A DNA stretch of 64,000 bases from CAYZJD01 sp964483455 (GTDB lineage Bacteria > Acidobacteriota > Terriglobia > Bryobacterales > Bryobacteraceae): assembly GCA_964483455.1 (NCBI GenBank), contig CAZACK010000007.1, positions 1 through 64,000 on the forward strand. Reading direction: 5' to 3'. A model generated the notes under the pieces. It was not told the origin of the DNA, searched no databases, and was given only the letters and a program-made list of their open reading frames with translations. Below, piece after piece: positions 16,388 through 24,608 of this stretch. Position 1 is the first letter of the stretch; each line of letters starts with the position of its first letter. The translations under genes and the position numbers were made by a program.

Positions 16388-17242
16388 CTAGCTCTTCTGA
16401 ACCTGCTCGATCAGCTTCCGGACGACCGCCAGGTTCTTCTTCATGTCGTTCTCCACCGAGCCGGACGGCGCCGAGGTCTCCAGGTTCGCGAAACCCCGGA
16501 AGTCAATCTCCGCCACCGCCTGGATCACCGCCGGGAAATCGATCTTGCCCTCGCCGATGTACCCCTTGTCCTTGAAGTGCATCTGGCAGATGCGGTCCTT
16601 GCCGAGCCAGCGGATCTCCTTCAGGATGTCGTACCCGCCGTTGGTCGAGTTGCCGACGTCATAGTACACCTTGAGCGCCTTGGACCGCGCGCGCTCCATA
16701 ATGCGCACGTTCTCCTCGGCGGAGTTCGTGTTCTCCAGGCCCAGGATCACGCCGGCCTTCTCCGCTTCCGCCCCGAGTTCGCGCAGCACGTCCCCGACAT
16801 AGTCCAGCTCCTCGGCTGTCTTCATCGCGCCCTTGCCGAAGAACGGCAGCAGCATGACCTTCGCGTTCAGCTTCTTCGTGATCGGGATGCCGTCCGCGAT
16901 CCACTTCTGCCCCAGCTTGTCGCTCTTCAGATAATTGACGTGCAGGATGTCCAGGCACGTGCCGGCGGCGGCGATCTTGTGCTTGTTCAACTCGTCGAGG
17001 TAGCTCGCCTGAAGCCCGGCGTCATCGAGCGGCAGCTTGCCGTCCTTCGGCTGCCTGCCGAGGCTGATCTCGACGCCTTCAAACCCGAGACTCGCCGCCA
17101 GTGCGACCGCTTCCACCTTGCCGGTGAGCCGCAGGTTCCAGTCCGTGACGCCGATCTTGAGCCCGGAAAGCTTCTTGCCATGGGCCGGCGCAACCCCGGC
17201 CGCCGCGCAAGCCGCCAGGAATGATCGTCTCGATAGGGCCAT
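16388..17242 (-). CDS. Tat-exported sugar phosphate isomerase/epimerase-like TIM barrel
   Basis: A 284-residue xylose-isomerase-like TIM barrel. A clear twin-arginine signal (LSRRSFLAACAAAG) opens the protein. Metal-site landmarks are LGLENTNS, YYDVGN, MHFKD and a late Glu in NLETSAP. ATG at 17242 was chosen because a perfect AGGAGG lies 5 bases upstream. A TATAAT -10 follows further upstream. In Acidobacteriota such exported barrels accompany Gfo/Idh/MocA oxidoreductases and DUF1080 proteins, and are thought to act on oxidised sugars such as 3-ketoglycosides. That role is inference. No direct partner is adjacent. Confidence 0.85.
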   Translation of the reverse strand: MALSRRSFLAACAAAGVAPAHGKKLSGLKIGVTDWNLRLTGKVEAVALAASLGFEGVEISLGRQPKDGKLPLDDAGLQASYLDELNKHKIAAAGTCLDILHVNYLKSDKLGQKWIADGIPITKKLNAKVMLLPFFGKGAMKTAEELDYVGDVLRELGAEAEKAGVILGLENTNSAEENVRIMERARSKALKVYYDVGNSTNGGYDILKEIRWLGKDRICQMHFKDKGYIGEGKIDFPAVIQAVAEIDFRGFANLETSAPSGSVENDMKKNLAVVRKLIEQVQKS

Positions 17243-17268
17243 CGGTTCCTCCTTCGAATGCAACGGAT

Positions 17269-17274
17269 ATTATA
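17269..17274 (-). promoter_or_regulatory. -10 box (TATAAT) for the TIM-barrel gene
   Basis: On the minus strand a perfect TATAAT lies 26 bases before the ATG at 17242, with AGGAGG between. This is a conventional leadered promoter, in contrast to the leaderless ones nearby. Confidence 0.6.
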
Positions 17275-17347
17275 GTCGAGCGGCGCACGCGTCTCCCACC
17301 CTCGCCCGTCAATTGCGACAATGAGCGAAGACACAATCGGAGGATGC

Positions 17348-17866
17348 ATGGCCGACGTTGTTCAGCCGATACTCCGCCAGCTTCGCGTCACCCCCGGCGT
17401 GCTCCGCTTGCTCTGCACGGTGACCGACGAAGAGGCCGCCTGGAAGCCTTCGCCACAACGCTGGTCGGTGCTGGAGGTGCTCGGGCATCTCGCGCACGTG
17501 GAAGTCTTCGGCTTCCTCGGGCGTCTGGAGCGGATGCTCAACGAGGAGAACCCGGCTCTGCCGGCGTACGATCCCGACGCGTTTGCCGCCTCCGGCGTCT
17601 ACGGCGGGCGCACGCTGGCCGAGGCGCTCGACGCCTTCGAGCGGGAACGCGACCGCAGCCTTCCTCTTCTCGAAGCGCTGCCGCCCGAGGCCGCCGCCCG
17701 CTCCGGCGTGCACGCCGAACTGGGCCTCGTCACCGTCAATGACCTGCTTCACGAATGGCCGCTCCACGACCTGGGCCACATCCGCCAGATCGCTGAGCTG
17801 ATCCGAGCCGTGAAGTACTACCCCTACATCGGCCCGTGGCAAAGGGCCTACACGATGAATCCATAA
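17348..17866 (+). CDS. DinB-family protein
   Basis: A 172-residue DinB-like helical bundle. Likely metal-binding histidines are in LGHLAHVE and in WPLHDLGHIRQIAEL, the usual spacing. The start is taken at 17348 because GGAGG lies 4 bases upstream and MADVVQPILRQL is a normal family start. An ATG at 17321 without a ribosome site would add nine residues. The unknown gene 17868-18425 follows after one base, then an SDR after two more, so these are one rightward operon. Its biochemical role is unknown; it is only distantly similar to the DinB protein at 9767-10282. Confidence 0.78.
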   Translation: MADVVQPILRQLRVTPGVLRLLCTVTDEEAAWKPSPQRWSVLEVLGHLAHVEVFGFLGRLERMLNEENPALPAYDPDAFAASGVYGGRTLAEALDAFERERDRSLPLLEALPPEAAARSGVHAELGLVTVNDLLHEWPLHDLGHIRQIAELIRAVKYYPYIGPWQRAYTMNP

Positions 17867-17867
17867 C

Positions 17868-18425
17868 ATGCTGGCATACGTCTTCTGGCACTGGCCCCAT
17901 CCCGGCGTCGACCAGGAACCGTACCTCGCCGCCTTGCGGGAGTTTCATGAATCCCTGGCGGCGGGGAAGCCGCAGGGCTTCGTCCACTCCTGCGTGTACC
18001 GCGTGCAGGGCGCGCCGTGGCTCCCGGCGGAGGCATACGAAGACTGGTACGTTCTGGACGATTCCTCGGCTCTCGATCGGATCAACGACGCCGCCGTGAC
18101 CGGCAAGCGCAAAGATCCGCACGACCGCGCCGCGCGGCTCGTCGCCGGAGGAACCGCCGGCGTGTACTCCTTTCGACAAGGCCACGGCGATCTCCCCGCC
18201 TCGCGAGTCGCCGCCTGGTTCTCCAAACCTGCCGGGACATCGTACGAGGAGTTCTACTCTCGGCTCGTGTTCTGGACCAGCCGGGCCAAGCACAGCCTCT
18301 GGGGCCGGCGGATGCTCCTCGGTCCGACTCCGGAATTCTGCCTGCTCGCCCCGGAGCGTCCCGAACTCCCCGACGCGTTCGGCGGCGTTATGATCGATCT
18401 GATCCGGGTCTGGCCGGGATCATAG
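17868..18425 (+). CDS. conserved protein of unknown function
   Basis: A 185-residue soluble protein that I do not recognise. It has no signal peptide or membrane span. The pattern of short beta strands and helices (MLAYVFWHW, YLAALREFHESL, YEDWYVLDD) is compatible with a pair of ferredoxin-like or dimeric alpha/beta-barrel units. Both halves contain an aromatic-rich strand followed by FHESL- or FYSRL-type helices. Translation is almost certainly coupled, since its ATG begins one base after the DinB stop and the SDR starts two bases after its own stop. Co-location with DinB and SDR genes suggests small-molecule metabolism. Confidence 0.7.
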   Translation: MLAYVFWHWPHPGVDQEPYLAALREFHESLAAGKPQGFVHSCVYRVQGAPWLPAEAYEDWYVLDDSSALDRINDAAVTGKRKDPHDRAARLVAGGTAGVYSFRQGHGDLPASRVAAWFSKPAGTSYEEFYSRLVFWTSRAKHSLWGRRMLLGPTPEFCLLAPERPELPDAFGGVMIDLIRVWPGS

Positions 18426-18427
18426 CC

Positions 18428-19201
18428 ATGTCGCTTGACGGAAGAACAGTCATCATCACCGGCGCCGGCTCGGGCATCGGGCGCGGCATCGCCGATCTTC
18501 TCGCCACCGGAGGCGTCAAAGTCGTCATCGCGGAGATCCATGAAGCGAACGGCGCTTCAGCAGCCGCGGCGATCCGGCAGGCCGGCGGTGAGGCCGAGTT
18601 CATCCTCACCGACATTGCGAATGAAGCCAGCGTGTCCGCGATGGTGGACCAGGTCGTCGCCCGCTTCGGCTCGATCCACGGCCTGGTGAACAACGCCGGC
18701 GTGATTCACGAAGAGGACATGGCCTCGATGAGCGCGGCCGCCTGGGACCGCGTGCTCGCCGTGAACCTTCGCGGCGCGTTCCTGTGCTCGCGCGCCGCCG
18801 TTCCGCACATGCGCCGCCAGGGCAAGGGGAGCCTCGTGAACATCGCCTCGGTTCACGCCAATTTCGCCTTCGCCGGTTGGACGGCTTACGACGCCAGCAA
18901 GGGCGGCCTCGTCTCGCTCACACGCACCATCGCGCTGGAAAACGGGCCGTACCAGATCCGCGCCAATGCCATCTTGCCGGGCTACATCGACACCCCTCTG
19001 TGGGACGCGTGGCTCGCCGGGCGGGAGGACCCGGCGGCGGTGGACCGCGACACGAAGGAATGGCACCCGCTCCGCCGCCGGGGCACTCCCCTGGATGTCG
19101 CCCGGGCCGCACGGTTCCTGCTCTCCGACGACGCCGAGTGGATCACCGGCACGACCCTGGTCGTCGACGGAGGCCTGAGCACCCGCTACTTCGGCTACTG
19201 A
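18428..19201 (+). CDS. short-chain dehydrogenase/reductase (SDR)
   Basis: A 257-residue classical SDR. The cofactor motif is TGAGSGIG (11-18), followed by NNAG (88-91) and the catalytic set S141, Y154 and K158 (YDASK). The acidic residue after the second strand (AEIHE) suggests NAD preference. The C-terminal LVVDGGLS is typical. The true start is ATG at 18428, two bases after the preceding stop. The much longer open frame upstream is a shadow. Family members oxidise or reduce sugars, steroids, acyl-ACPs and other alcohols; the substrate is unknown. It is the third gene of the DinB operon, and a glycosyltransferase follows after two bases. Confidence 0.88.
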   Translation: MSLDGRTVIITGAGSGIGRGIADLLATGGVKVVIAEIHEANGASAAAAIRQAGGEAEFILTDIANEASVSAMVDQVVARFGSIHGLVNNAGVIHEEDMASMSAAAWDRVLAVNLRGAFLCSRAAVPHMRRQGKGSLVNIASVHANFAFAGWTAYDASKGGLVSLTRTIALENGPYQIRANAILPGYIDTPLWDAWLAGREDPAAVDRDTKEWHPLRRRGTPLDVARAARFLLSDDAEWITGTTLVVDGGLSTRYFGY

Positions 19202-19203
19202 CA

Positions 19204-20877
19204 GTGGGCATCGATTCCGGGTGGCCGGCGGCAATTCGACTGGCGCTGATTTTTCTGGCGGCGCTGGTCATGCTCGGCCACGGCGCGCACACCGTCCGCG
19301 TGACGGCTGAGTTTTCCGACCCGGTCAGCGGGATTCGCGCGCAGGATGAGGCCGTCTACACGCACTGCGCCCTCCGCATGGCCACGCAAGGCGGCTGGCT
19401 GACGCCGGTCTTTCTCAGCCGGTACATTCTCTACAAGCCGCCGCTGGCAGCCTGGCTGAGCGGGCTGTCGCTCAAAGCCTTCGGCATTTCGCTGCTCAGC
19501 CTTCGCGTCCCGGAGTTGCTGGCGGGAGCGCTGGCGGCGCCGCTGCTGTTTCTCTGGGCCCGGCGGCTTCACCCGGGCGCGCTGCTGCCGGGGGTGGCCG
19601 CGGTGCTGCTGCTCCTCTCCAACCGCGTCTGGCACGTCTTCTCGCGCGTTTGCCAGACCGACATCCTGGTGGCCGCTTCCATCGTCGGGGCGCTCACCTG
19701 CTTCGCGCTCGACACACGGCTCGAGCGGCGGTGGGCGCAGGCCGGCTTCGCCATCGGAACCGCGGCCGCCGTCCTGAGCAAAAGCGTCGCCGGCCTGATC
19801 CCATTGCTCGTCTTGGCGCTGTCTTTCGCGTGGCTCGCCCGGGAGGATCGCCCCAAGCCCGGGCGTGTTGTGCGGGTGACGCTGCTGGCTGCCGCGATCG
19901 CCGCCCCGTGGCACTTGTACCAGATCGTGGTTCACCCACAGTGGTTCTGGGCCGAATACGTCCAGCTTCAGTTGCTCGGCTTCGGCGTTCGTCCGCCGAC
20001 GCAGATCTCGGCTGAGAATCCACTCGGATTCTATGCCGTGCGGCTCTTTGCGACGGACCCGGGGCTGTGCCTCCTGCTGCTCGCGTCGCTGCCGTCTCTG
20101 GGGATCGCCTTGCGCCGCGCGAAAAACCCGCCGGCGGTGGTGCTGCTCGCGTGGCTGTGCGTGTCCGCCGGGGCTTTGCTGCTCTTTCAGTACCGCAACC
20201 TGCAATACGCGGCGTCGTTGGTTCCGGCGCTCTGCCTTGCCGCCGGAGCGTATTTTCCGACGACTTCGCGGAGCGGGCGAACGACCCTTGTCGCCGTCCT
20301 CTGCCTCATGTGGGGCGTCAAGATGTGGTTTGCCGAGCGGCCCTGGGGACTGCCGCATCGCGAGATCCGCCCATTTCATGCGGCGGATGCGCTGCGCGAC
20401 TACGCCGAGCGCAACCGGCCGAACGGGCTGATTCTGGCCGCGGCCGACGATGACTTCTACGCTGCGGTCCTGCCGCTCCCGCGCGTACGTTACTTCTTCC
20501 ACGATCCCGAGAACCGAACCGGAAACTACGCGCCGTACTTCCAACAGCTTGGCGTTACGGTCCGGGCCGCGGAATTCCTGGACATGGAACAGCTCAGGCG
20601 GACCTATGCCGGGCGGCTCAGGGAGTGGGGCCTCGCGTCAACGGAGCCGCTGGCCACTTCCATTGTCGCCAACGAGCCCTCCGAACTCGCCGGGGTCGTG
20701 CGCGCCCACCCCGCCGCCGATTACTACATCCCGGCCGGCTGGCGGGACATCGTCATGCCGGCGGCGGCCTCGACCCATGACGTGGTCGAGACCGCCGGCC
20801 GCCTGCTTCTGCTGGCCCGTCGCACGCCGCGAGCCCCGCCGCGCCTCGCCGCCTGGACACTGCCGGAATTCTGGTGA
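19204..20877 (+). CDS. GT39-like (ArnT/PMT) membrane glycosyltransferase
   Basis: A 557-residue polytopic membrane protein with about ten hydrophobic segments in the first 370 residues, then a soluble C-terminal domain. The first outside loop has the acidic motif IRAQDEAVYTH, which matches the catalytic DE of ArnT/PMT-type enzymes that use lipid-linked sugars. The start is GTG at 19204, two bases after the SDR stop; the longer frame upstream overlaps the SDR and is false. It probably transfers a sugar to lipid A, a protein or another envelope acceptor at the outer face of the inner membrane. Donor and acceptor are unknown. Confidence 0.82.
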   Translation: MGIDSGWPAAIRLALIFLAALVMLGHGAHTVRVTAEFSDPVSGIRAQDEAVYTHCALRMATQGGWLTPVFLSRYILYKPPLAAWLSGLSLKAFGISLLSLRVPELLAGALAAPLLFLWARRLHPGALLPGVAAVLLLLSNRVWHVFSRVCQTDILVAASIVGALTCFALDTRLERRWAQAGFAIGTAAAVLSKSVAGLIPLLVLALSFAWLAREDRPKPGRVVRVTLLAAAIAAPWHLYQIVVHPQWFWAEYVQLQLLGFGVRPPTQISAENPLGFYAVRLFATDPGLCLLLLASLPSLGIALRRAKNPPAVVLLAWLCVSAGALLLFQYRNLQYAASLVPALCLAAGAYFPTTSRSGRTTLVAVLCLMWGVKMWFAERPWGLPHREIRPFHAADALRDYAERNRPNGLILAAADDDFYAAVLPLPRVRYFFHDPENRTGNYAPYFQQLGVTVRAAEFLDMEQLRRTYAGRLREWGLASTEPLATSIVANEPSELAGVVRAHPAADYYIPAGWRDIVMPAAASTHDVVETAGRLLLLARRTPRAPPRLAAWTLPEFW

Positions 20878-20916
20878 GGCGCTGACGTGGTTCCGGCGAA
20901 GCGAGTGTTGTGAACT

Positions 20917-21345
20917 CTAAGCCGCACCCTCTTCACGATAAACGCGCGCGCCAACGAGCGTTGCCACAATGACCTCGACGAGCCCCACGATCATGCCAAT
21001 CGCCATGAGGCGCATCGGGAAAAGTCCGAGGCCGATCAGAGTGACGCTCGCGAGGAGATACCCGAGCACCCACACCGCAAGTCCGGCCAACACCGCGGTT
21101 TTCGGACCCGCGCCGTAGCGGGGCCGGATGCCGGCGTAGAGCCAAACGGCGAATATGCCCACCAGGAAGCCCCACGCGACAAACATGGCCATCTGCGCTC
21201 CCCCCACCTCCTTGCCCAGCGCTTTCATGGCGGCTTCCATGTCCTGCGCGAAAATCACGCCATTCATCACGAATTCAAACGCATTGATCACCAGTCCGGC
21301 CAAGAGGCCGCCGAGGATCACACGCGCCCAGTTGATTGGTCGCAT
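20917..21345 (-). CDS. small four-span membrane protein of unknown function
   Basis: A 142-residue hydrophobic protein with four predicted spans at about 9-27, 53-72, 82-103 and 112-133. The start is ATG at 21345, preceded by GGGAGG with 5-base spacing; a GTG two codons earlier is less likely. No catalytic motif is visible. A glutamate in the first span region (FEFVMNG) is the only striking polar feature. It converges with the GT39 gene and diverges from the threonine-dehydratase-like gene. I do not recognise the family. Confidence 0.7.
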   Translation of the reverse strand: MRPINWARVILGGLLAGLVINAFEFVMNGVIFAQDMEAAMKALGKEVGGAQMAMFVAWGFLVGIFAVWLYAGIRPRYGAGPKTAVLAGLAVWVLGYLLASVTLIGLGLFPMRLMAIGMIVGLVEVIVATLVGARVYREEGAA

Positions 21346-21426
21346 AGACACCTCCCGGAGAAGATCCGTTCGATTCTAAGCATAGGCGGTGAGGCGCGCA
21401 AGCGCACCCCGGCCTGCGGGGACGGC

Positions 21427-21432
21427 TACAAT
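21427..21432 (+). promoter_or_regulatory. -10 box (TACAAT) for the threonine-dehydratase-like gene
   Basis: GGCTACAAT places TACAAT 9 bases before the GTG at 21442. This is the same GCTA-AAT context and spacing as for mntA and the kinase gene, and fits leaderless transcription. Confidence 0.5.
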
Positions 21433-21441
21433 AGGGGGCCT

Positions 21442-22395
21442 GTGAGCACCGAGGTCTGTCTTGAGGATATCCGCGCGGCCGCTGACAGGATCCGGGGCAT
21501 CGCGCGGCGCACGCCGGTCATGACATCGCGCGGCTTCGACGAGGAGGCCGGCATCCGCGCTTACTTCAAGTGCGAGAACTTCCAGCGCGGCGGCGCGTTC
21601 AAGATTCGCGGCGCGTCAAACTTCCTGCTGTCCATCCCCCGCCCGGACTTGCCCCGCGGCGTCGTCGCCTATTCCTCTGGCAACCACGCCCAGGCCGTGG
21701 CCATCGCCGCCCGCGAACTCGGCGTCCACGCCACGCTTGTCATGCCCGCCGACGCCCCTCGCTCGAAGATGGAGGCGACTCGCGCGCAAGGAGCCGCCAT
21801 CGTCGTCTACGACCGTCTGCGCGAGAGCCGCGAGCAAATCGGGCGGCGCCTCTCGGCCGCCTCCGGCGCCACGCTCGTGCCTCCGTTCGATCACCCGTGG
21901 ATCATCGCCGGCCAGGGGACCACCGCGCTTGAGTTCGTCGAGGAAATCCCCCGGCTGGACGCGCTCGTCGCGCCGGTGGGCGGCGGAGGGTTGCTCTCCG
22001 GCTGCGCCATTGCCGCCAAAGGAATCAGCCCGGCCATCCGCATCTTCGGCGCCGAGCCCGAGCAGGCCAACGATACGTACCTCTCCTTCCAGGCAGGACG
22101 GCCCGTCACCATCCCGGCCCAGGACACGATCGCCGACGGCCTCCGCGCGCCCAGGCCCGGTGATGTCACCTTCCCGATCCTGCACCGCCTGGTCGAGCAA
22201 ATCGTGCTGGTGACCGAGGCGGAAATCAAGGCCGCCATGAAGTACCTCCTGGCGCGGATGAAGATCCTCGTCGAGCCGAGCGGCGCCGTGGCAGCCGCGG
22301 CCGTGCTCCACCGCAAGCTCCCTCCCGGGCTGGGCGCCGCCGGCGTGGTGCTCTCGGGTGGGAATGCCGATCTGGAGTTGCTGGCGCAACTGTAG
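21442..22395 (+). CDS. threonine dehydratase/serine racemase-like PLP enzyme
   Basis: A 317-residue fold-type II PLP enzyme. The Schiff-base lysine is K54 in GAFKIRGA, the phosphate-binding region is SSGNHAQ (78-84), and the glycine loop is VGGGGLLSG. There is no C-terminal ACT-like regulatory domain, so it is the short catabolic-type or serine-racemase/3-hydroxyaspartate-dehydratase-type enzyme rather than a feedback-controlled IlvA. It should dehydrate or racemise threonine, serine or hydroxyaspartate. The start is GTG at 21442, nine bases after a TACAAT box. Confidence 0.87.
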   Translation: MSTEVCLEDIRAAADRIRGIARRTPVMTSRGFDEEAGIRAYFKCENFQRGGAFKIRGASNFLLSIPRPDLPRGVVAYSSGNHAQAVAIAARELGVHATLVMPADAPRSKMEATRAQGAAIVVYDRLRESREQIGRRLSAASGATLVPPFDHPWIIAGQGTTALEFVEEIPRLDALVAPVGGGGLLSGCAIAAKGISPAIRIFGAEPEQANDTYLSFQAGRPVTIPAQDTIADGLRAPRPGDVTFPILHRLVEQIVLVTEAEIKAAMKYLLARMKILVEPSGAVAAAAVLHRKLPPGLGAAGVVLSGGNADLELLAQL

Positions 22396-22418
22396 AGGCG
22401 AGGCCAGGTCCTGGGTTG

Positions 22419-22438
22419 GGCAGGCGATTTCGCCTGCC
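22419..22438. repeat. 20-bp perfect palindrome, copy 2
   Basis: Identical to 15148-15167 (9-bp stem, TT loop), with shared GGG before it. It lies between the convergent threonine-dehydratase-like and DUF885 genes, a position where a bidirectional terminator would fit, but no T-tract is present. Confidence 0.8.
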
Positions 22439-22480
22439 TGCCTGCCACGGGCTTCTTCCGCGGCTGGCGGTGTTGACCGC

Positions 22481-24223
22481 CTACCACCTGCCCGAGGCCG
22501 CTTCCTCCATCATGGCCTTCCGCAGCAGCGCCGGAGGCAGCAAGCCCTGGGCCAGCACGAAATCATGGAACTTTCTCGCATCGAACTTCGCCCCGAGCGC
22601 CTTCTGCACGTCGTTGCGCAGCTCCATCAGCCTGGTGAATCCGTAGAAATACGACGTCGCCTGCCCCGGAGCCCGGAACGTGTATCGTTCGACTTCCTGG
22701 TTCGCCATCGCCTCGGAGAGGACCGCGTCCTCCGTCAGCACGCGCCGCGCTTCCTCCACGGAGACTCTGCCCAGTTGCAGCTCCGGGTCCAGGTACGCGC
22801 GGGCCGCCCGCATCAGCCGGTGCTGCAAGCTGACCAGTTGTCCTTCGAGCGGCATGTGCGGCTTCATGACTGCTTCGCTGTACAGGCCCCAGCCCTCAAC
22901 GTTCGTGCTGTTGAAGGCGAACACCGCCCGCGCGGTGGACACGCCGGCCTCCGTCATTGATGCGAACTGCATTTCGTGTCCCGGCCGCGCTTCGTGCGCC
23001 GTGAGCGTCCACGAGGCCGCCGCGAAGGTGAAATCGTCGAAACTCTTCATGGCGCCATCCGCCGCCGGGACGCGCAGCGGCAGCACGAACTCGCCCGGCT
23101 CGCCCGTGTTCCCCACCAGCCGCGGCGGGCTCATGTTCGGCGCCGGCGTGATCGCGCTCTCCGCCGGCGTGGCCAGGCGGATGCGCGCCGGCCGCTCCGG
23201 CAGCGTGACGAGATCTTCCCGCCGCACGATCTCCTCGATCTGTTTCAGCCGTTCCCGGTAGTGGTCGAGGATCTTCTCGCCGTCGAGTTGCTCTTTCTTC
23301 AGCTCGCGGATCGCGTCGCGATAGTCGCTCGACGCCCAGCCGCGCTCCCTGGCCAACCGCCCGGCGATCTCCTGCATCTCCCACTGGATCGACTGGAACG
23401 CGCCGCGCGCCCGCTGGGCCAGCTCCGCCGGCGGGATGTCCACTCCGAACTGCTCGAGCGCCAGCGAGTAAAGCTCCGGAGGCACGCGAAAGTCCGGGCG
23501 GCTGCGCGGCAGCACTTCCTTTCGCACGAAGTCCTGGTAGGCGGCGACCTGCTCCTTCAGCCTGGCCAGAGGCTCCTGGTAACCCGCGATGCCGTACTTG
23601 TCGAACAGCGGTCCGATGCCGTCGATCAGAAAGCCCGCTTCGGATAGGTTCTTCTCGACTTCCCCGCGGAACGGGCCGGTGAGGCCGGCGTGGCCCAGCC
23701 GCTCGCGCGTCCGCGCCTCGGCGAGTTTCGCCAGAGGTTCGTAGCCGGCTTCCATCCCGGCATAGCGCTTCAGGCGGACCAGCGCCGCCGGCCTGCGCGC
23801 GGCCTCCACCCGGTCGTCCAACAGGCCGCGCAACCCCAGGAACACCATGCGGCCGGCGTGGAAGTACGGCAGCAGAAGCCGCTCCGACAGTTCCAGGTCG
23901 CGCGCATCCAGTTCCGCCGACTGGATCATGATCACTAGGTCCTGGCGTACTCGGGGCTCTTTCTCGTCGTTCAGGCGCGCCTTCAGGCTGGCGACGGCGT
24001 CCGCGATCAGCTTCCGGTTGCGCTCCGCGAAGCCGGGCTTGAGGTCCAGGATCTTCTCGTCGACGCCCTCCACCCCTAATCGGGCGGCGCCCTCCGGCGA
24101 GATCCGCGCCTGCGCTTCGAGGAGGATTTTGGCGTGGTCGTTGCTGCGCGTGATCCATTCGGGCGTGGCGGCGAGCGCCGCAGCGCACAGCGCCAGCCCC
24201 GGAACATGCTTCATCGTTTTCAC
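22481..24223 (-). CDS. exported DUF885 metallopeptidase-like protein
   Basis: A 580-residue DUF885 protein with a signal peptide (about 1-19). The two family motifs are intact: HEARPGH at 410-416 and EGWGLYSE at 443-450, which together look like a zinc site with a catalytic glutamate. Most of the chain is helical, as in gluzincin-type carboxypeptidases. Activity on peptides is likely but has been shown for few members. The start is taken as GTG at 24223, which has GAGG at 7 bases; an in-frame ATG at 24214 is possible. It is transcribed alone, convergent with the threonine-dehydratase-like gene. Confidence 0.85.
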   Translation of the reverse strand: MKTMKHVPGLALCAAALAATPEWITRSNDHAKILLEAQARISPEGAARLGVEGVDEKILDLKPGFAERNRKLIADAVASLKARLNDEKEPRVRQDLVIMIQSAELDARDLELSERLLLPYFHAGRMVFLGLRGLLDDRVEAARRPAALVRLKRYAGMEAGYEPLAKLAEARTRERLGHAGLTGPFRGEVEKNLSEAGFLIDGIGPLFDKYGIAGYQEPLARLKEQVAAYQDFVRKEVLPRSRPDFRVPPELYSLALEQFGVDIPPAELAQRARGAFQSIQWEMQEIAGRLARERGWASSDYRDAIRELKKEQLDGEKILDHYRERLKQIEEIVRREDLVTLPERPARIRLATPAESAITPAPNMSPPRLVGNTGEPGEFVLPLRVPAADGAMKSFDDFTFAAASWTLTAHEARPGHEMQFASMTEAGVSTARAVFAFNSTNVEGWGLYSEAVMKPHMPLEGQLVSLQHRLMRAARAYLDPELQLGRVSVEEARRVLTEDAVLSEAMANQEVERYTFRAPGQATSYFYGFTRLMELRNDVQKALGAKFDARKFHDFVLAQGLLPPALLRKAMMEEAASGRW

Positions 24224-24284
24224 TGTCTTCCCTCAGTCTTCCCGACGTGCAAGACGCGGCCGATCGTCGAACACTCAGAACTTC

Positions 24285-24491
24285 TCAGCCGGGATGAGGC
24301 TCGGCCTTCACGTAGCGCAACTGAATCAGCCGCGGCTGCTCGGGACCTTCTTCGAAATGAAGCGCGGCCGCTTCGAGTACGTTGTTGCGGAGCGCTTCCC
24401 AGGTATCAGCTTCGGTGAAGATTGGATGGCCCAATGCCCGGGCGTTGAACCCACCTTCCTCAGCATCGCGGACGTCGAAGATCAACTCCAT
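24285..24491 (-). CDS. orphan HicB-like small protein
   Basis: A 68-residue protein of the HicB-like antitoxin fold. The order beta strand, GGFNARALGHPIFTEADTW, then a helix with LRNNVLEAAALHF is typical of small HicB-type proteins often misannotated as 2-oxoisovalerate dehydrogenase. There is no DNA-binding extension and no HicA toxin before or after it, so it is an orphan. A GGAG lies 4 bases before the ATG and a TATTTT box just upstream. It diverges from the protease-nuclease fusion gene, with only 117 bases between the starts. Confidence 0.65.
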   Translation of the reverse strand: MELIFDVRDAEEGGFNARALGHPIFTEADTWEALRNNVLEAAALHFEEGPEQPRLIQLRYVKAEPHPG

Positions 24492-24608
24492 TCACTCCAA
24501 AATAGCTGGCCAACCTTTGTCCACGGAAGCCGCCTGACCTGACCGCCTGACACCCCTCTTGTAACGCTGCCGCCAAATGCATCACTATCCTTGAGGGGGG
24601 ACCATCAC

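Noticed and set aside
16103..17224. Long plus-strand frame across the DUF488 fragment and the TIM-barrel gene
   Set aside because: Beyond the first 54 codons it is the antisense of the isomerase gene, which has a Tat signal and perfect Shine-Dalgarno site.
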